From Schaalia sp. ZJ405 (GTDB lineage: Bacteria > Actinomycetota > Actinomycetes > Actinomycetales > Actinomycetaceae), in contig NZ_CP064952.1 in assembly GCF_011038885.2 (NCBI RefSeq), positions 1,178,001 through 1,242,000 on the forward strand: a stretch of DNA of 64,000 nucleotides, read 5' to 3'. Made by a program: the position numbers and the translations under genes. Shown piece after piece: positions 47,510 through 58,495 of this stretch. The number at the start of each line of letters is the position of its first letter. Position 1 is the first letter of the stretch. The notes beneath the pieces were generated by a model that was given only the letters and a program-made list of their open reading frames with translations, had not been told where the DNA came from and searched no databases.

Positions 47510-50407
47510 TCAACTCACCTTTTGGGTTGTCTCAGTTCCCTCAGACTCCCGGGAAGCCGCTAAGCGTCGATCCCGTTCGAGGGTTTCCACAAGGTAGTGT
47601 CCGGTGAAGGATTCTTCAACGGCAGCCACGTCCTCGGGAGTTCCTTCGGCAACAACAATGCCGCCGCCTGAGCCACCTTCGGGACCCATGTCGATGATCC
47701 AGTCAGCTGATTTGATGACATCAAGGTTGTGCTCGATAACGATCACCGAGTTGCCCTTGTCCACCAAGGTTTGCAACACGAGGAGAAGCTTACGAATATC
47801 TTCGGAGTGCAGACCGGTGGTTGGTTCGTCAAGCACGTAGATTGTGCGCCCAGTGGAACGCCTCTGAAGTTCCGATGCGAGCTTCACGCGCTGAGCTTCA
47901 CCACCTGAGAGCGTTGTCGCCGACTGTCCGAGCCGCACATAGCCGAGGCCAACTTCAACCAGTGTGTTCAGGTGGCGCGCAATTCGCCCAATCGGTGCGA
48001 AAAACTCCGCGGCCTCGGCGATCGGCATGTTGAGAATGTCCGCAACGGTCTTGCCTTTGTAGTGGATTTCCAAGGTTTCACGGTTATAGCGTGCCCCGTG
48101 GCACACCTCGCAGGGAACGTAAACATCCGGAAGGAAGTTCATCTCAATTTTCAACGTTCCGTCACCCTTGCAGGATTCACAGCGCCCACCTTTGACGTTG
48201 AATGAGAAGCGCCCCGGCCCGTAGCCGCGAACCTTCGCTTCCTGCGTATCGGCAAAGAGTTGACGAATGTAATCCCACACGCCCGTGTAGGTTGCGGGGT
48301 TCGAGCGGGGGGTCCGGCCAATAGGAGACTGATCAACGTGGACAACTTTGTCGAGGTTCTCCACCCCGGTGACTGTCCGATGACGTCCGGGCACAAGTCG
48401 CGCTCCGTTGAGACGGGACGCCAGTGAACGATAGAGGATCTGATTAACCAGGGTGGATTTTCCTGACCCGGAAACACCTGTGACCGCAACGAAACACCCC
48501 AAGGGGAAGGACACGGTGACGTCGCGGAGATTATGCTCGCGCGCCCCTTTGACGGTGAGCATGCGGTCGCGGTCCACGGGCCGGCGGCTCGCGGGAGCAA
48601 CGATTGCTCTGCGACCTGAGAGGTACTGGCCAGTGAGGGAATTCTTATTTTTCTTCAGTTCCGCAAGAGGCCCCGAGTGAACAACCCAGCCGCCAGTTTC
48701 TCCTGCACCTGGACCGATATCAACGATCCAATCGGCGGCCTCCATCGTTTCTTCGTCGTGTTCAACAACGATCAGGGTGTTGCCGAGATCTCGAAGGCGT
48801 TTGAGAGTTGCGATGAGTTTCTTATTATCACGTTGGTGAAGACCAATTGATGGTTCATCAAGAACGTAGAGCACACCAACAAGGCCCGAACCGATTTGCG
48901 TGGCCAATCGGATTCGCTGAGCTTCACCGCCTGAGAGAGTTCCAGCTCCCCGCGACAAAGTAAGGTAAGTCAGGCCCACGTCAACGAGGAAGTCCAGCCG
49001 CGCACGAATTTCTGTGAGAATCGGAGCGGCAATCGATGCGGACCGCACATCGAGATCAAGGTCCTCAAGGTGGGCACGGGCCTGCGCAATCGACAGGTCG
49101 GAAAGCTCGGCGATGGACAAGCCACCAACTGTCACAGCAAGAACTTCGGGCTTGAGACGGGCCCCCTTGCAGGTCGGACAGGGAATCTCACGCATGTATG
49201 AGTCCATGCGTGAAATAACATTTTCGGATTCAGTCTCCGATTTCTTTCTCTCGATGTAGTTGACAGCTCCCTCAAACCCCGTTGTGTAGGAGCGTTCGCG
49301 TCCCCAGCGGTTGCGGAACTTCACCTGAACCTCGTAGTCCCGGCCAAAAAGGATTGCGTCTTTGACGTCATCCGCGAGGTCTTTCCACGGGGTTGTCATT
49401 GAGAACCCCAGTTCCTTCGCAAGAGAGGTCAGCAGGCGCTTGTGATACGTGAAATTCGAGTTCCACGGGATCACGGCACCGTCATTCAATGACATTTCTT
49501 CATCCGGCACCACGAGTTCTGGATCGACTTCGAGGCGCGACCCCAGCCCAGTGCAGTCGGGGCAAGCACCGTAGGGGGCGTTGAATGAGAATGTCCGCGG
49601 TTCGATTTCTTCAAGCGTCAGCGGGTGATCGTTCGGACAAGCACGCTTCTCCGAGTAGCGGCGCCGCCGATCCGGATCGTCCTCGTCACGGTCCACGCAG
49701 TCGATGATGACGAGCCCATCAGACAGTCCCAGCGCGGTTTCCACCGAGTCAGTCAGGCGCTGACGCATACCATCGCGCACAACAAGACGGTCGATGACAA
49801 CCTCGATCGTGTGGCGGAGCTTCTTTTCCAGCTTCGGCGCATTGTCGAGGTGTACGGCCTCGCCGTCGATGATTGCGCGAATGTATCCGGAGCTGCGCAG
49901 CTCCTCAATGAGATCCTGGTATTCGCCTTTACGCCCGCGGACAACGGGAGCAAGCACCTGGAAACGCGTCCCCTCGTCCATCGCGCGGACACGATCAACA
50001 ATTTGCTGCGCAGTCTGCGCCTGGATTTGAGCGCCACACACGGGACAGTGGGCGGTGCCGGCACGCGCGTACAGCAGACGAAGATAGTCGTGGATTTCAG
50101 TGATTGTCCCAACCGTTGAGCGGGGATTACGCGAGGTCGATTTCTGGTCGATCGACACCGCCGGTGAGAGCCCTTCGATAAAGTCGACGTCCGGTTTGTC
50201 CATCTGTCCCAGGAACTGCCGGGCGTAGGACGACAGCGATTCAACGTAGCGCCGCTGTCCTTCGGCAAAGATCGTGTCGAAGGCGAGCGACGATTTGCCC
50301 GAACCCGACAGTCCTGTAAAGACAATCATCGAATCGCGAGGTAGCTCAAGATCCACATCTTTGAGGTTGTGTTCGCGGGCGCCGTGAATGATCAACTGTT
50401 CGTGCAC
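47510..50407 (-). CDS. uvrA: Excinuclease ABC subunit A
   Basis: Damage-recognition ATPase of nucleotide excision repair. Two ABC modules each have a Walker A ([12 protein letters not shown] and [12 protein letters not shown]) and an LSGGEAQR signature. Zinc-finger Cys pairs appear in [17 protein letters not shown] and CESCKGDGT with CEVCHGARY. Length 965 is typical. The GTG start has TAGAAT ending 6 nt upstream, so the transcript is probably leaderless and under its own promoter. Confidence 0.98.
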   Translation of the reverse strand: MHEQLIIHGAREHNLKDVDLELPRDSMIVFTGLSGSGKSSLAFDTIFAEGQRRYVESLSSYARQFLGQMDKPDVDFIEGLSPAVSIDQKSTSRNPRSTVGTITEIHDYLRLLYARAGTAHCPVCGAQIQAQTAQQIVDRVRAMDEGTRFQVLAPVVRGRKGEYQDLIEELRSSGYIRAIIDGEAVHLDNAPKLEKKLRHTIEVVIDRLVVRDGMRQRLTDSVETALGLSDGLVIIDCVDRDEDDPDRRRRYSEKRACPNDHPLTLEEIEPRTFSFNAPYGACPDCTGLGSRLEVDPELVVPDEEMSLNDGAVIPWNSNFTYHKRLLTSLAKELGFSMTTPWKDLADDVKDAILFGRDYEVQVKFRNRWGRERSYTTGFEGAVNYIERKKSETESENVISRMDSYMREIPCPTCKGARLKPEVLAVTVGGLSIAELSDLSIAQARAHLEDLDLDVRSASIAAPILTEIRARLDFLVDVGLTYLTLSRGAGTLSGGEAQRIRLATQIGSGLVGVLYVLDEPSIGLHQRDNKKLIATLKRLRDLGNTLIVVEHDEETMEAADWIVDIGPGAGETGGWVVHSGPLAELKKNKNSLTGQYLSGRRAIVAPASRRPVDRDRMLTVKGAREHNLRDVTVSFPLGCFVAVTGVSGSGKSTLVNQILYRSLASRLNGARLVPGRHRTVTGVENLDKVVHVDQSPIGRTPRSNPATYTGVWDYIRQLFADTQEAKVRGYGPGRFSFNVKGGRCESCKGDGTLKIEMNFLPDVYVPCEVCHGARYNRETLEIHYKGKTVADILNMPIAEAAEFFAPIGRIARHLNTLVEVGLGYVRLGQSATTLSGGEAQRVKLASELQRRSTGRTIYVLDEPTTGLHSEDIRKLLLVLQTLVDKGNSVIVIEHNLDVIKSADWIIDMGPEGGSGGGIVVAEGTPEDVAAVEESFTGHYLVETLERDRRLAASRESEGTETTQKVS

Positions 50408-50413
50408 TGTTCG

Positions 50414-50419
50414 ATTCTA
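50414..50419 (-). promoter_or_regulatory. -10 element of uvrA (leaderless)
   Basis: TAGAAT on the minus strand ends 6 nt before the uvrA GTG. No LexA-type operator was recognised in this short divergent region. Confidence 0.6.
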
Positions 50420-50451
50420 CCTATCCGCATCGAACACGGCCTATCGAGGAG

Positions 50452-50457
50452 TACGGT
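50452..50457 (+). promoter_or_regulatory. -10 element of the yciI-like gene (leaderless)
   Basis: TACGGT ends 6 nt before the ATG. The upstream GAGGAG is too far (over 12 nt) to be a normal ribosome-binding site. Confidence 0.45.
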
Positions 50458-50463
50458 AGGACC

Positions 50464-50745
50464 ATGACATTCTTCGCAGTTGAGTATGTGTACGATTCCA
50501 CTCGCCCCGATGAGCTTGATCGGATTCGCCCCGAGCATCGCGCTTTCCTCGGGTCCCTCAAGGATCAGGGCGTGAACATTGCCTCGGGTCCTCTTGCGGG
50601 TGATCGTCCTCGTGCCCTCCTCATTCTCATTGGCGAGGACGAGGCACACATTGCCGCAACCTTGGATGAGGATCCTTTCTTCACGTCCGGGCTCATTGTC
50701 GAACGCCAGATCCACCGCTGGGATCCCGTCATCCGAGCGTTCTGA
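50464..50745 (+). CDS. YciI-family small protein
   Basis: A 93-residue protein of the YCII family, a ferredoxin-like fold related to DGPF-domain and dehalogenase-like proteins. Recognisable parts are FAVEYVYD, RPEHRAFLGSLKDQG and DPFFTSGLI. The function of such stand-alone proteins is unknown. It is a single-gene unit divergent from uvrA and convergent with the P-type ATPase gene. Confidence 0.8.
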   Translation: MTFFAVEYVYDSTRPDELDRIRPEHRAFLGSLKDQGVNIASGPLAGDRPRALLILIGEDEAHIAATLDEDPFFTSGLIVERQIHRWDPVIRAF

Positions 50746-50771
50746 ACCGGCCATTCTTCACCGCTGGTCGC

Positions 50772-53198
50772 TTAGAGAGTGTCGGCTCGTCCTCGTTCCT
50801 CTGCTTGCCTCAACGCACGATGATGATAGAGGCGGTGCGAGCACTCGATGAGGAAGCAGGCCAGTGCCCCGCATGTGGCGATGATGAACCACTGGGATGT
50901 CGTGGGCCATTCAAGCGCAAAAAATGCGCGCACCGGCGGGATGAAGATTCCCAGGACCGCCCCGCAAGCCATGAGAGCGAGCAGGGCAATTCTCCAGGTA
51001 ACGAAGGGGCGGGCGGTGATGGACAGCAGCCACAGCGCCCCGAAAAGCAGCGTGAGTGTTGCCGCGCTCTGTCCCGCAACCGTCCCGATACCAACGAAAC
51101 CGTAGGCTGTGAGCGCTGTGGCCGACAAAATGATTCCCGATGGAATCGCCAAAGACAGGGTGCGTCTGAGGAATCCTGGAACATATCGACGAAGGTTGGG
51201 ACCGAGCGCGATGAAGAACGAGGGAACCCCGATGGTTAAGGCACCGATGTAGGTGTAGTGGCGCGGAAGGAACGGGAAAGGCCACGCAGCCAGGGCACAC
51301 ACGAGGACAAGTACAGCCGCGTAACAGGTCTTCGAGAGGAAGAGAGCCGACACGCGTTCCATGTTGGCGATGATTCGTCTGCCCTGAGCAAGGACCCCCG
51401 GCAGCTGTGAGAATTCAGAATTGACGAGGACGATCTGGGCGACTGCTTTCGTTGCTCGCGCTCCGTTACCCATCGCAATTCCCAGGTCTGCGTCCTTGAG
51501 GGCGAGGGCATCGTTAACTCCATCTCCCGTCATTGCCACGCAATGCCCGGCCGCTTGAAGAACTTGAACCATTGCGCGCTTCTGTTCGGGAGTGACTCGG
51601 CCAAAGACGTCGTGAGTGAGGACCTCGTGCATAAATTCGTCCGACATCAGGTCCGTTGGCAGTGTGCGGGCATCGATCGCCCGCGGTTCCTGGCCGTTAG
51701 GGCCTCGAAGTCCCGCCTGGGTTGCCAGTGCTGACACGGTCTGAGGGTTATCGCCGGAGATCATCCTCACGTGAACTCCCTGGCCCCTGAAATAGTCCAG
51801 GGTTTGTGCGGCATCGGACCTCAGGTCTTCTTCAAGCAAGACGAGGGCGACGATGTCTCGACCATTGGGCAGTTCCTCTTCGCGGGGAGATTCTCCGCAG
51901 TGGGCGAGGGCCACAACACGCACACCTGATTGCGCATATGCATTCGCCTGATCAAGTACGTCAGATGAGGACTGAGAGGAATCGGTGGCGCCAAGTATTT
52001 CGGGGGCACCAAGCATCCAGAAATGCCCGTCACTAAAAACTCCCGACCATTTGCGAGCCGAGGAAAAGGGAATCACCGTGGACAAGCTATCGGCTGAGAT
52101 CTTCTTCTCCCCGACTCCCAGCGCGCTGACATAGGAATCAATTGCGCAGGCTGTCGCATTCGTCCGGTCGGCGGACAGGAGGGCAAGCGCCTCGTGGAGA
52201 GCCTGAAGATCAGGCGCATCGTCTTGCGCGCAAGTGATCGGAATGATCTCTTTGACGCGAATTTTGCCCGTGGTCAACGTTCCCGTTTTATCCAGGCACA
52301 GTGAATCGACCCGAGCGAGCACTTCAACGGCGGCTAGTTCCTGGACGAGGACGGATTTGCGCGCAAGTTTCGCCGAACCAATCGCGAAATTCAGCGATGT
52401 CAAGAGCACAAGTCCTTGCGGAATCATTCCCACGACACTGGCCACGGCAAGGACGATGGCATGACGCCAATCGCTCCCGACCTCGCCGGCAATGCGGGTC
52501 TGTGACCAGAGAGTCAAGGCAACAATCGGCAGAAGGAGCGCCGAGATTACTCTGAGTACCTTGTTGATGGACTCCTGAATTTCTGATCGCGTCCGCACAA
52601 ATACTCGTGCTGCTCGCGACAGTCCCTGGGCGTAGGTGTGTTCGCCGACGGTTGTTGCCCTCATGATTCCGGCTCCCGCAACAACCGAGGTTCCCGCGAG
52701 GATCGTATCTCCGACGGCTTTCTTCACGGGCCGTGATTCTCCCGTGAGCATGGATTCATCAATTTCAAGGCCACTGACCGATTCGACGGTTCCGTCGACG
52801 CTCACCTGGTCCCCGAGGCTAAGTTCGATGACGTCGTCAACAACGAGCTCGTTGACCGGAATCTCATGAAGGGTCCCTGCGCGACGCACCGTGGCCGTCG
52901 GTGCGTCAACAATTGCCAGGGCGTCGAGCGTGCGTTTTGCTCGCCATTCGGAGAACACGCCGATCACGGAGTTGACGATCATCACGCCGGCAAAGACCGT
53001 GTCGCGGATATCCCCGAAAATAAGGATGAGAATGACCGCTGCGGTGAGGATACCGTTGAACAGAGTGAAGACGTTCTGACGAACGATCGACCATATGGAC
53101 CTGGAGGTCCGGTCGTGGACGATATTGACGTCTCCGGCATTGATGCGCTGCGTCACCTCTGATTCGCTGAGTCCCCGGCGAAGATCAGGTGTTGTCAT
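50772..53198 (-). CDS. Cation-transporting P-type ATPase
   Basis: An 808-residue ion pump. It has TGES at 152-155, the phosphorylated Asp303 in DKTGTLTTG, and MTGDGVNDALALKDADLGIAMG for the hinge. About ten membrane helices are seen, with M4 reading MIPQGLVLLTS rather than the PEGL of calcium pumps. It resembles the actinobacterial CtpE-type group (Ca2+) more than heavy-metal pumps, as there are no N-terminal Cys motifs. The gene starts 54 bp after terC with GGAG at about 5 nt, so it is probably co-transcribed behind the Mn2+ riboswitch. That makes Mn2+ or Ca2+ efflux plausible. Confidence 0.87.
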   Translation of the reverse strand: MTTPDLRRGLSESEVTQRINAGDVNIVHDRTSRSIWSIVRQNVFTLFNGILTAAVILILIFGDIRDTVFAGVMIVNSVIGVFSEWRAKRTLDALAIVDAPTATVRRAGTLHEIPVNELVVDDVIELSLGDQVSVDGTVESVSGLEIDESMLTGESRPVKKAVGDTILAGTSVVAGAGIMRATTVGEHTYAQGLSRAARVFVRTRSEIQESINKVLRVISALLLPIVALTLWSQTRIAGEVGSDWRHAIVLAVASVVGMIPQGLVLLTSLNFAIGSAKLARKSVLVQELAAVEVLARVDSLCLDKTGTLTTGKIRVKEIIPITCAQDDAPDLQALHEALALLSADRTNATACAIDSYVSALGVGEKKISADSLSTVIPFSSARKWSGVFSDGHFWMLGAPEILGATDSSQSSSDVLDQANAYAQSGVRVVALAHCGESPREEELPNGRDIVALVLLEEDLRSDAAQTLDYFRGQGVHVRMISGDNPQTVSALATQAGLRGPNGQEPRAIDARTLPTDLMSDEFMHEVLTHDVFGRVTPEQKRAMVQVLQAAGHCVAMTGDGVNDALALKDADLGIAMGNGARATKAVAQIVLVNSEFSQLPGVLAQGRRIIANMERVSALFLSKTCYAAVLVLVCALAAWPFPFLPRHYTYIGALTIGVPSFFIALGPNLRRYVPGFLRRTLSLAIPSGIILSATALTAYGFVGIGTVAGQSAATLTLLFGALWLLSITARPFVTWRIALLALMACGAVLGIFIPPVRAFFALEWPTTSQWFIIATCGALACFLIECSHRLYHHRALRQAEERGRADTL

Positions 53199-53252
53199 CA
53201 GTGCTCCGTTTCCAAGGCCACCTCCGTGGCGTGATCCGCTGGCTGCTTCATA

Positions 53253-54308
53253 CTATGCCAGGCGTGAATCCCGAGCCTCGGATGCCTGACCATTGGCGGT
53301 GTCGTCGGGATTCTCGCTCGCTTTCTTCTGTCGTTTCGATGCCAGAATCGACGCAATAACGGTGATGAGAATGACGACGACGATGAAGCCGAGCGAGAAC
53401 CCAATTGACGGTTCCGGAATGACTTCCCACGGGTGACCGCCGTTAATGAACGGCAGTTCGTTCGTGTGAAGCGCATGATTGACCAGCTTGAATCCGATGA
53501 ATCCGAGGATCGCGGCTAGACCGTAGTGCAGGTAGATCAGGCGATCAAGGAGGCCGTCAATGAGGAAGTACAGCTGTCGAAGACCAAGCAAGGAAAAAGC
53601 GTTCGCTGCGAACACCAGGTAGGGTTCCTTCGTCAACGAGTAGATCGCGGGAATTGAATCAACGGCGAACATGACATCGGCGGTGCCGATCGCAATGATG
53701 CACAGCAGCATGGGCGTGATATACGTTTTGCCTCCGTGACGGTGGAGAACTTTGCCGCCGATGAAGCCGTCGGTCATAGGAATGACACGGGCAATGAGGC
53801 GAACGAAGCCACTGGGTGTGTATTCCTCGTTGTGATGCTCATCGGGATCCTCAACCCCTTCCATCGCCTGAGAGATCGCTGTCCACAGCAACCATGCTCC
53901 GAAGAGATAGAACACCCAGGAGAAGTTCTCAATGAGAGCAGCGCCGGCGAGAATGAAGATCAGACGCAGGACGAGGGCGATGACAATTCCCGCGAGCAGT
54001 ACTTCCTGCTGATATTTCCGAGGGACCCTAAACGATGACATCATGATGACGAAGACAAAGAGGTTGTCGATCGACAGTGCCTTCTCCGTGATGTAACCGG
54101 CGAAGTATTCCTGACCGTAGGTGCCACCCCAGATCGCCCACACAATACCGCCGAAGACAACGGCCATCGCGATGTAGCCGACCGACCACCACGCCGCTTC
54201 CTTCATTGTCGGTTCATGCGGGGTTTTCACATGCCCCACAATGTCGACGGTGATCATCGTCAAGATGATCGCTGCAAGGCCAATCCATCCAAGCGCATGG
54301 ACATCCAT
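53253..54308 (-). CDS. TerC-family integral membrane protein
   Basis: A 351-residue membrane protein with about nine helices. It shows TerC signatures: EKALSIDNLFVFVIM with the conserved acidic residues, DSIPAIYSLTKEPYLVF, and FSLLGLRQLYFLID. TerC proteins are associated with metal efflux, notably Mn2+, and with tellurite resistance. The start MDVHALGWIG has its GGAGGT inside the 3' arm of a strong hairpin, part of a probable riboswitch. The P-type ATPase gene follows in the same orientation. Confidence 0.92.
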   Translation of the reverse strand: MDVHALGWIGLAAIILTMITVDIVGHVKTPHEPTMKEAAWWSVGYIAMAVVFGGIVWAIWGGTYGQEYFAGYITEKALSIDNLFVFVIMMSSFRVPRKYQQEVLLAGIVIALVLRLIFILAGAALIENFSWVFYLFGAWLLWTAISQAMEGVEDPDEHHNEEYTPSGFVRLIARVIPMTDGFIGGKVLHRHGGKTYITPMLLCIIAIGTADVMFAVDSIPAIYSLTKEPYLVFAANAFSLLGLRQLYFLIDGLLDRLIYLHYGLAAILGFIGFKLVNHALHTNELPFINGGHPWEVIPEPSIGFSLGFIVVVILITVIASILASKRQKKASENPDDTANGQASEARDSRLA

Positions 54309-54318
54309 TGAATTATTT

Positions 54319-54347
54319 ACCTCCGGTACGGAACGAGTACCGGAGGT
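54319..54347 (-). promoter_or_regulatory. Shine-Dalgarno-sequestering hairpin of terC
   Basis: On the minus strand ACCTCCGGTAC, loop TCGTTCC and GTACCGGAGGT form a perfect 11-bp stem. Its 3' arm contains the terC ribosome-binding site GGAGGT. The 5' arm can instead pair with CGGAGG at the 5' end of the upstream aptamer, so the two structures exclude each other. Confidence 0.75.
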
Positions 54348-54472
54348 CTCCTTCCGCCACACACCCGAGGTGTCTCGGTGTTGGCCGCGATGCCGGAACG
54401 GTTCCTCGCACATAACGATCACCGGTCGTGATGACGACATCGCCGTTGGTGGAAGTACTCCCCTCCGACTAG
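54330..54472 (-). ncRNA. yybP-ykoY (manganese-sensing) riboswitch, probable
   Basis: The minus-strand leader of terC contains GGGGAGTA (54456-54463), the hallmark of the yybP-ykoY aptamer. It is preceded by CGGAGG, which can close a P1 helix with CCTCCG at 54341-54346. An internal ACTTCC/GGAAGG helix and the hairpin ACACCGAG-CTCGGGTGT are also visible. TerC genes are a classic target. Mn2+ binding should stabilise P1 and free the terC ribosome-binding site, an ON switch; the mechanism is inferred from the pairing. The ends are approximate. Confidence 0.75.
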
Positions 54473-54546
54473 ACGTACGTAAGACTACCTGTCCGAGCTG
54501 CTCACGTGCCTGAGGGAACTCAGATGTTGGCTGTGGAATACGTCGC

Positions 54547-56634
54547 CTAGTTCGCGCGTCGCATCTGACGCAGCTCCTTCTTCAAGTCGTCAATCTCGTC
54601 GCGAAGGCGGGCCGCAATCTCGAATTGGAGCTGTTGGGCTGCCGTCATCATCTGGGCCGACAGTTCTTCAATGAGAGCTTCGAGATCCTCCTGAGCCTGA
54701 GCGGCCGAGCCCGCTACGCGATGAGAGGGAGCCCCTCCCTTTGACCGTTCCTGGGCGCTGCGTTCGCGTCGATATCCTCCCGCAAGCAGCTCTTCCGTGT
54801 CGATCTGTTCGCGGGCGAGCATGTCGGTGACATCGGAAATTTTCTTGCGCAGAGGCTGCGGATCGATTCCATGTTCCGTGTTGTACGCAATCTGAAGCTC
54901 ACGGCGACGCTGCGTCTCGTCAATCGCCACCCGCATCGAATCGGTGATGTTATCGGCGTACATGTGGACTTCACCTGAGACGTTACGCGCAGCTCGACCA
55001 ATCGTCTGGATGAGCGACCGGGTTGATCTCAAGAATCCTTCCTTGTCGGCGTCGAGGATCGCAACCAGTGATACCTCGGGAAGGTCAAGTCCCTCACGCA
55101 AAAGGTTGATGCCAACGAGGACGTCAAAGGCACCCTGGCGTAGCTCACGCAGCAATTCAACGCGACGGAGCGTGTCAACATCAGAGTGGAGGTACTCAAC
55201 ACGCACTCCCCGCTCAGCCATGTAGACCGTGAGGTCCTCAGCCATTTTCTTCGTCAACGTCGTCACGAGGACGCGCTCATCCTTTTCAACGCGGATGCGG
55301 ATCTGCTCAAAAAGATCATCAATCTGCCCTTCGGTGGGTTTCACGATGACCTTGGGATCAACGAGGCCGGTTGGTCGAATGATCTGTTCAACAACCCCAT
55401 CGCAACGGTTCAACTCGTAATCGCCGGGCGTTGCTGAAAGATAAACTGTTTGACCGATCCGTTGAACAAACTCATCCCATTTGAGGGGGCGGTTATCCAT
55501 CGCAGAGGGCAGACGGAATCCGTGATCAACGAGGGTGCGTTTACGCGACATATCGCCCTCGAACATCGCTCCAATCTGAGGCACTGTCTGGTGCGATTCA
55601 TCGAGGATGAGGAGGAAATCCTCAGCAAAATAGTCAAGTAGCGTATGCGGCGGAGTCCCCGCGTCTCGCCCATCAATGTGACGCGAATAGTTCTCAATTC
55701 CTGAACATGACCCGATCTCTTTGAGCATTTCAAGATCGTAGGTTGTCCGCATGCGCAGACGTTGAGCTTCGAGGAGCTTGCCCTGGGACTCAAACCATTC
55801 GAGGCGTTCGTCAAGTTCCTTTTCAATGGAAGCAATTGCACGCTTCATACGTTCCTCACCGGCAACGTAGTGACTGGCGGGGAAAAGATACGTGTGGTCG
55901 ACCTCGGAAATCACATCGCCTGTCAGCGGGTGAAGAACCGCAAGGGAATCGATCTCATCCCCAAACATCTCAATGCGGATCGCAAGTTCCTCGTACACGG
56001 GAATAATCTCAATGGTGTCTCCACGTACCCGGAAGGTTCCACGGGTGAAGGCAATATCGTTGCGGACGTATTGCATGTTGACAAAGGCACGCAGGAGCTC
56101 GTCACGGTCAACCTGCATTCCTCGCTCAAGTTCAATCATCCGCGCCACGTATTCTTCCGGCGTGCCAAGACCGTAGATACACGACACGGAGGACACAACA
56201 ACCGTGTCTTGGCGGGTCAGGAGGTTGTTTGTTGCGCTGTGACGAAGACGCTCGACCTCGTCATTAATCGACGAATCTTTCTCAATGAAGGTATCTGTCT
56301 GAGGAATGTAGGCCTCAGGCTGGTAGTAGTCGTAGTACGACACGAAGTATTCAACGGCGTTGTTGGGCAGCAGCTGACGAAACTCCGCAGCAAGCTGTGC
56401 CGCCAATGTTTTATTCGGTTCGATCACCAAGGCCGGACGTTGGAGCTCCTCGATGAGCCACGCGGTCGTTGCCGACTTTCCCGTTCCCGTTGCCCCCAAA
56501 AGAACAACATCATGCTCTCCGTCGCGCAGGCGCGCCGCGAGCTCACGAATAGCTTTGGGCTGGTCACCCGAAGGTGTGTACTCCGAGATCACCTCGAAGG
56601 GATTTTCCTGGCGCAGGATATGTCGATCACTCAC
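54547..56634 (-). CDS. uvrB: Excinuclease ABC subunit B
   Basis: Helicase-like core of nucleotide excision repair. Walker A is [15 protein letters not shown]. The beta-hairpin region is [25 protein letters not shown] split around its tyrosines. [42 protein letters not shown] and [10 protein letters not shown] are the helicase motifs. The C-terminal UVR domain that meets UvrC is [34 protein letters not shown] start with TACGGT ending 7 nt upstream. Confidence 0.98.
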   Translation of the reverse strand: MSDRHILRQENPFEVISEYTPSGDQPKAIRELAARLRDGEHDVVLLGATGTGKSATTAWLIEELQRPALVIEPNKTLAAQLAAEFRQLLPNNAVEYFVSYYDYYQPEAYIPQTDTFIEKDSSINDEVERLRHSATNNLLTRQDTVVVSSVSCIYGLGTPEEYVARMIELERGMQVDRDELLRAFVNMQYVRNDIAFTRGTFRVRGDTIEIIPVYEELAIRIEMFGDEIDSLAVLHPLTGDVISEVDHTYLFPASHYVAGEERMKRAIASIEKELDERLEWFESQGKLLEAQRLRMRTTYDLEMLKEIGSCSGIENYSRHIDGRDAGTPPHTLLDYFAEDFLLILDESHQTVPQIGAMFEGDMSRKRTLVDHGFRLPSAMDNRPLKWDEFVQRIGQTVYLSATPGDYELNRCDGVVEQIIRPTGLVDPKVIVKPTEGQIDDLFEQIRIRVEKDERVLVTTLTKKMAEDLTVYMAERGVRVEYLHSDVDTLRRVELLRELRQGAFDVLVGINLLREGLDLPEVSLVAILDADKEGFLRSTRSLIQTIGRAARNVSGEVHMYADNITDSMRVAIDETQRRRELQIAYNTEHGIDPQPLRKKISDVTDMLAREQIDTEELLAGGYRRERSAQERSKGGAPSHRVAGSAAQAQEDLEALIEELSAQMMTAAQQLQFEIAARLRDEIDDLKKELRQMRRAN

Positions 56635-56641
56635 AGTCCCA

Positions 56642-56647
56642 ACCGTA
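56642..56647 (-). promoter_or_regulatory. -10 element of uvrB (leaderless)
   Basis: TACGGT on the minus strand ends 7 nt before the uvrB GTG, without a ribosome-binding site. Confidence 0.5.
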
Positions 56648-56659
56648 GATCACGACGCT

Positions 56660-56687
56660 TTGCTTCGCCTGTTCCCACCCCTAGAAT
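56660..56687 (+). promoter_or_regulatory. Candidate promoter of the GH13 gene
   Basis: TTGCTT and TAGAAT are separated by 16 nt, about 41 nt upstream of the ATG, which itself has GAGGAA at 7 nt. It is divergent from and very close to the uvrB promoter. Confidence 0.4.
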
Positions 56688-56728
56688 TGACCGCAGTTAC
56701 CCATAAGCGAAATCGTTGAGGAATCACG

Positions 56729-58411
56729 ATGTCACAGTTGGAATGGTGGAAACACTCAACCGTTTACCAGGTCTACCCCCGGTCCTTCCAGGACTCAAAC
56801 GGCGACGGTATCGGCGATATTCCCGGTGTCACGCAACGCGTCCCCTACTTGCATTCCCTCGGAGTCGATATTGTCTGGCTGTCACCGGTTTACCGATCTC
56901 CGATGGTGGACAATGGCTACGACATCAGCGATTACGACGATATCGACCCGCTGTTCGGTTGTCTCGCAGATCTCGATGAGTTGATCACAACGCTGCATGA
57001 TCACGGGATGAAACTTGTCATGGACCTCGTGGTCAACCACACCTCAGACCAGCATCCGTGGTTTCGTGAGTCTCGCGATCCTCACAGTCCCAAGCACGAC
57101 TGGTATTTCTGGCGCGATCCTCGTCCCGGAGTTGTTGCAGATGAGAACGCGGATCCTCTCCTACCCCGAGGAGACGAACCCAGTGAGTGGTCAGCTGTTT
57201 TCTCCGGTCCGGCCTGGACGTGGGACCGCGAAGTCGGGCAGTATTACCTTCATTTCTTCACGCGTGAACAACCGGACCTCAACTGGGATAACCCCGAGGT
57301 TCGCGAGGCGATCTACCAGATGATGCGCCGTTGGCTTGACCGGGGTGTCGACGGCTTCCGCATGGATGTCATCTCGATGATCTCCAAGCCCGAGGACCTC
57401 TACACCGACGATCCACACGGCATTTCCGCGTCAACTTTTGGACCGCATTTTCACGACTACCTCCAGGAAATGCGTCGTGAAGTTTTCGATAGATATCCCG
57501 ATCGGCAGTTCTTTACCGTTGGTGAAACAGCCGGAGCAACCCCTGAAATCGCCAGCCTGATCTCAGATCCTCAGCGTCGCGAACTCGACATGATCTTTCA
57601 GTTCGAGCACATGCTTTTGGATGCAACAAACGGCGATAAGTTTCATCCTCGCCCGCTCGCCCTCGTCGACATGAAAGCAAACCTTGCGCGCTGGTCGGCG
57701 GGACTTCACGGACGCGGCTGGAACTCCCTCTACCTCTCCAACCACGATCAACCTCGCCCTGCGAGCCGCTACGGCGACCCCGTCCGCTATCGTCACCGCA
57801 GCGCAACAGCGTGGTCGGGGATGCTCCACGCCCACCCGGGAACTCCCTTCGTTTATCAAGGTGAAGAACTGGGCATGGGGAACTATCCGTGGACCAGTCT
57901 CGATGAGTTCAACGACGTCGAAGTTTTCAACACGTGGCGAAGCCGAGTCATTGATCGGGGTGAAGATCCCGATGTCGTTTTCGACGCTCTTCGGTATATC
58001 ACCCGTGATAACGCGCGCACACCAATGCAGTGGGATGCCACCGCTAACGCAGGTTTTACTCAAGGGACGCCGTGGCTTGCCGTCAACCCGGATCATGTGG
58101 ACGTCAACGCTTACGCCCAGGTCGGAGTTGAGGGATCGACCTTTGAGTTCTTCCGTCAGATGATTTCTCTGCGCCACCGCCTTGACGTACTGGTCACGGG
58201 TTCTTTCGAGCTTCTTGAACCGGATGATCCTACGCTGTGGTGGATTCGCCGGACGTCGCCAGCGTCAACCCTTGAAGCACTGGCCAATATGTCGGGAACC
58301 GAGCGATCCGTTGAGATTCCCAACGGCACCGTTGTCCTATCGAATGTGCCCGAAAGGGAACGTGCGCCCCACGTCCTCGCCCCCTGGGAGATCCGCTGGA
58401 TCATCCGTTAA
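56729..58411 (+). CDS. GH13 alpha-glucosidase (oligo-1,6-glucosidase type)
   Basis: Intracellular alpha-amylase-family enzyme. It starts WWKHSTVYQVYPRSFQDSNGDGIGDI. Catalytic-site segments are DLVVNHTSDQHPWF, the nucleophile Asp in VDGFRMDVISM, the acid/base Glu in VGETAG, and the transition-state Asp in SNHDQPRPAS. This pattern fits oligo-1,6-glucosidase or alpha-glucosidase members that split short malto- or isomalto-oligosaccharides. No sugar transporter or regulator gene lies beside it, so the substrate is uncertain. Confidence 0.93.
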   Translation: MSQLEWWKHSTVYQVYPRSFQDSNGDGIGDIPGVTQRVPYLHSLGVDIVWLSPVYRSPMVDNGYDISDYDDIDPLFGCLADLDELITTLHDHGMKLVMDLVVNHTSDQHPWFRESRDPHSPKHDWYFWRDPRPGVVADENADPLLPRGDEPSEWSAVFSGPAWTWDREVGQYYLHFFTREQPDLNWDNPEVREAIYQMMRRWLDRGVDGFRMDVISMISKPEDLYTDDPHGISASTFGPHFHDYLQEMRREVFDRYPDRQFFTVGETAGATPEIASLISDPQRRELDMIFQFEHMLLDATNGDKFHPRPLALVDMKANLARWSAGLHGRGWNSLYLSNHDQPRPASRYGDPVRYRHRSATAWSGMLHAHPGTPFVYQGEELGMGNYPWTSLDEFNDVEVFNTWRSRVIDRGEDPDVVFDALRYITRDNARTPMQWDATANAGFTQGTPWLAVNPDHVDVNAYAQVGVEGSTFEFFRQMISLRHRLDVLVTGSFELLEPDDPTLWWIRRTSPASTLEALANMSGTERSVEIPNGTVVLSNVPERERAPHVLAPWEIRWIIR

Positions 58412-58495
58412 TCGAATGAAGAAGCAGATATCCTCACGTCGATTGAGGAAGGCCGGTGAATTGGGCCACGCCATTGCAGTGAGCTCGTGGCACCG

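Noticed and set aside
55762..56706. 314-codon frame opposite uvrB
   Set aside because: Overlaps the motif-rich N-terminal half of UvrB on the other strand.
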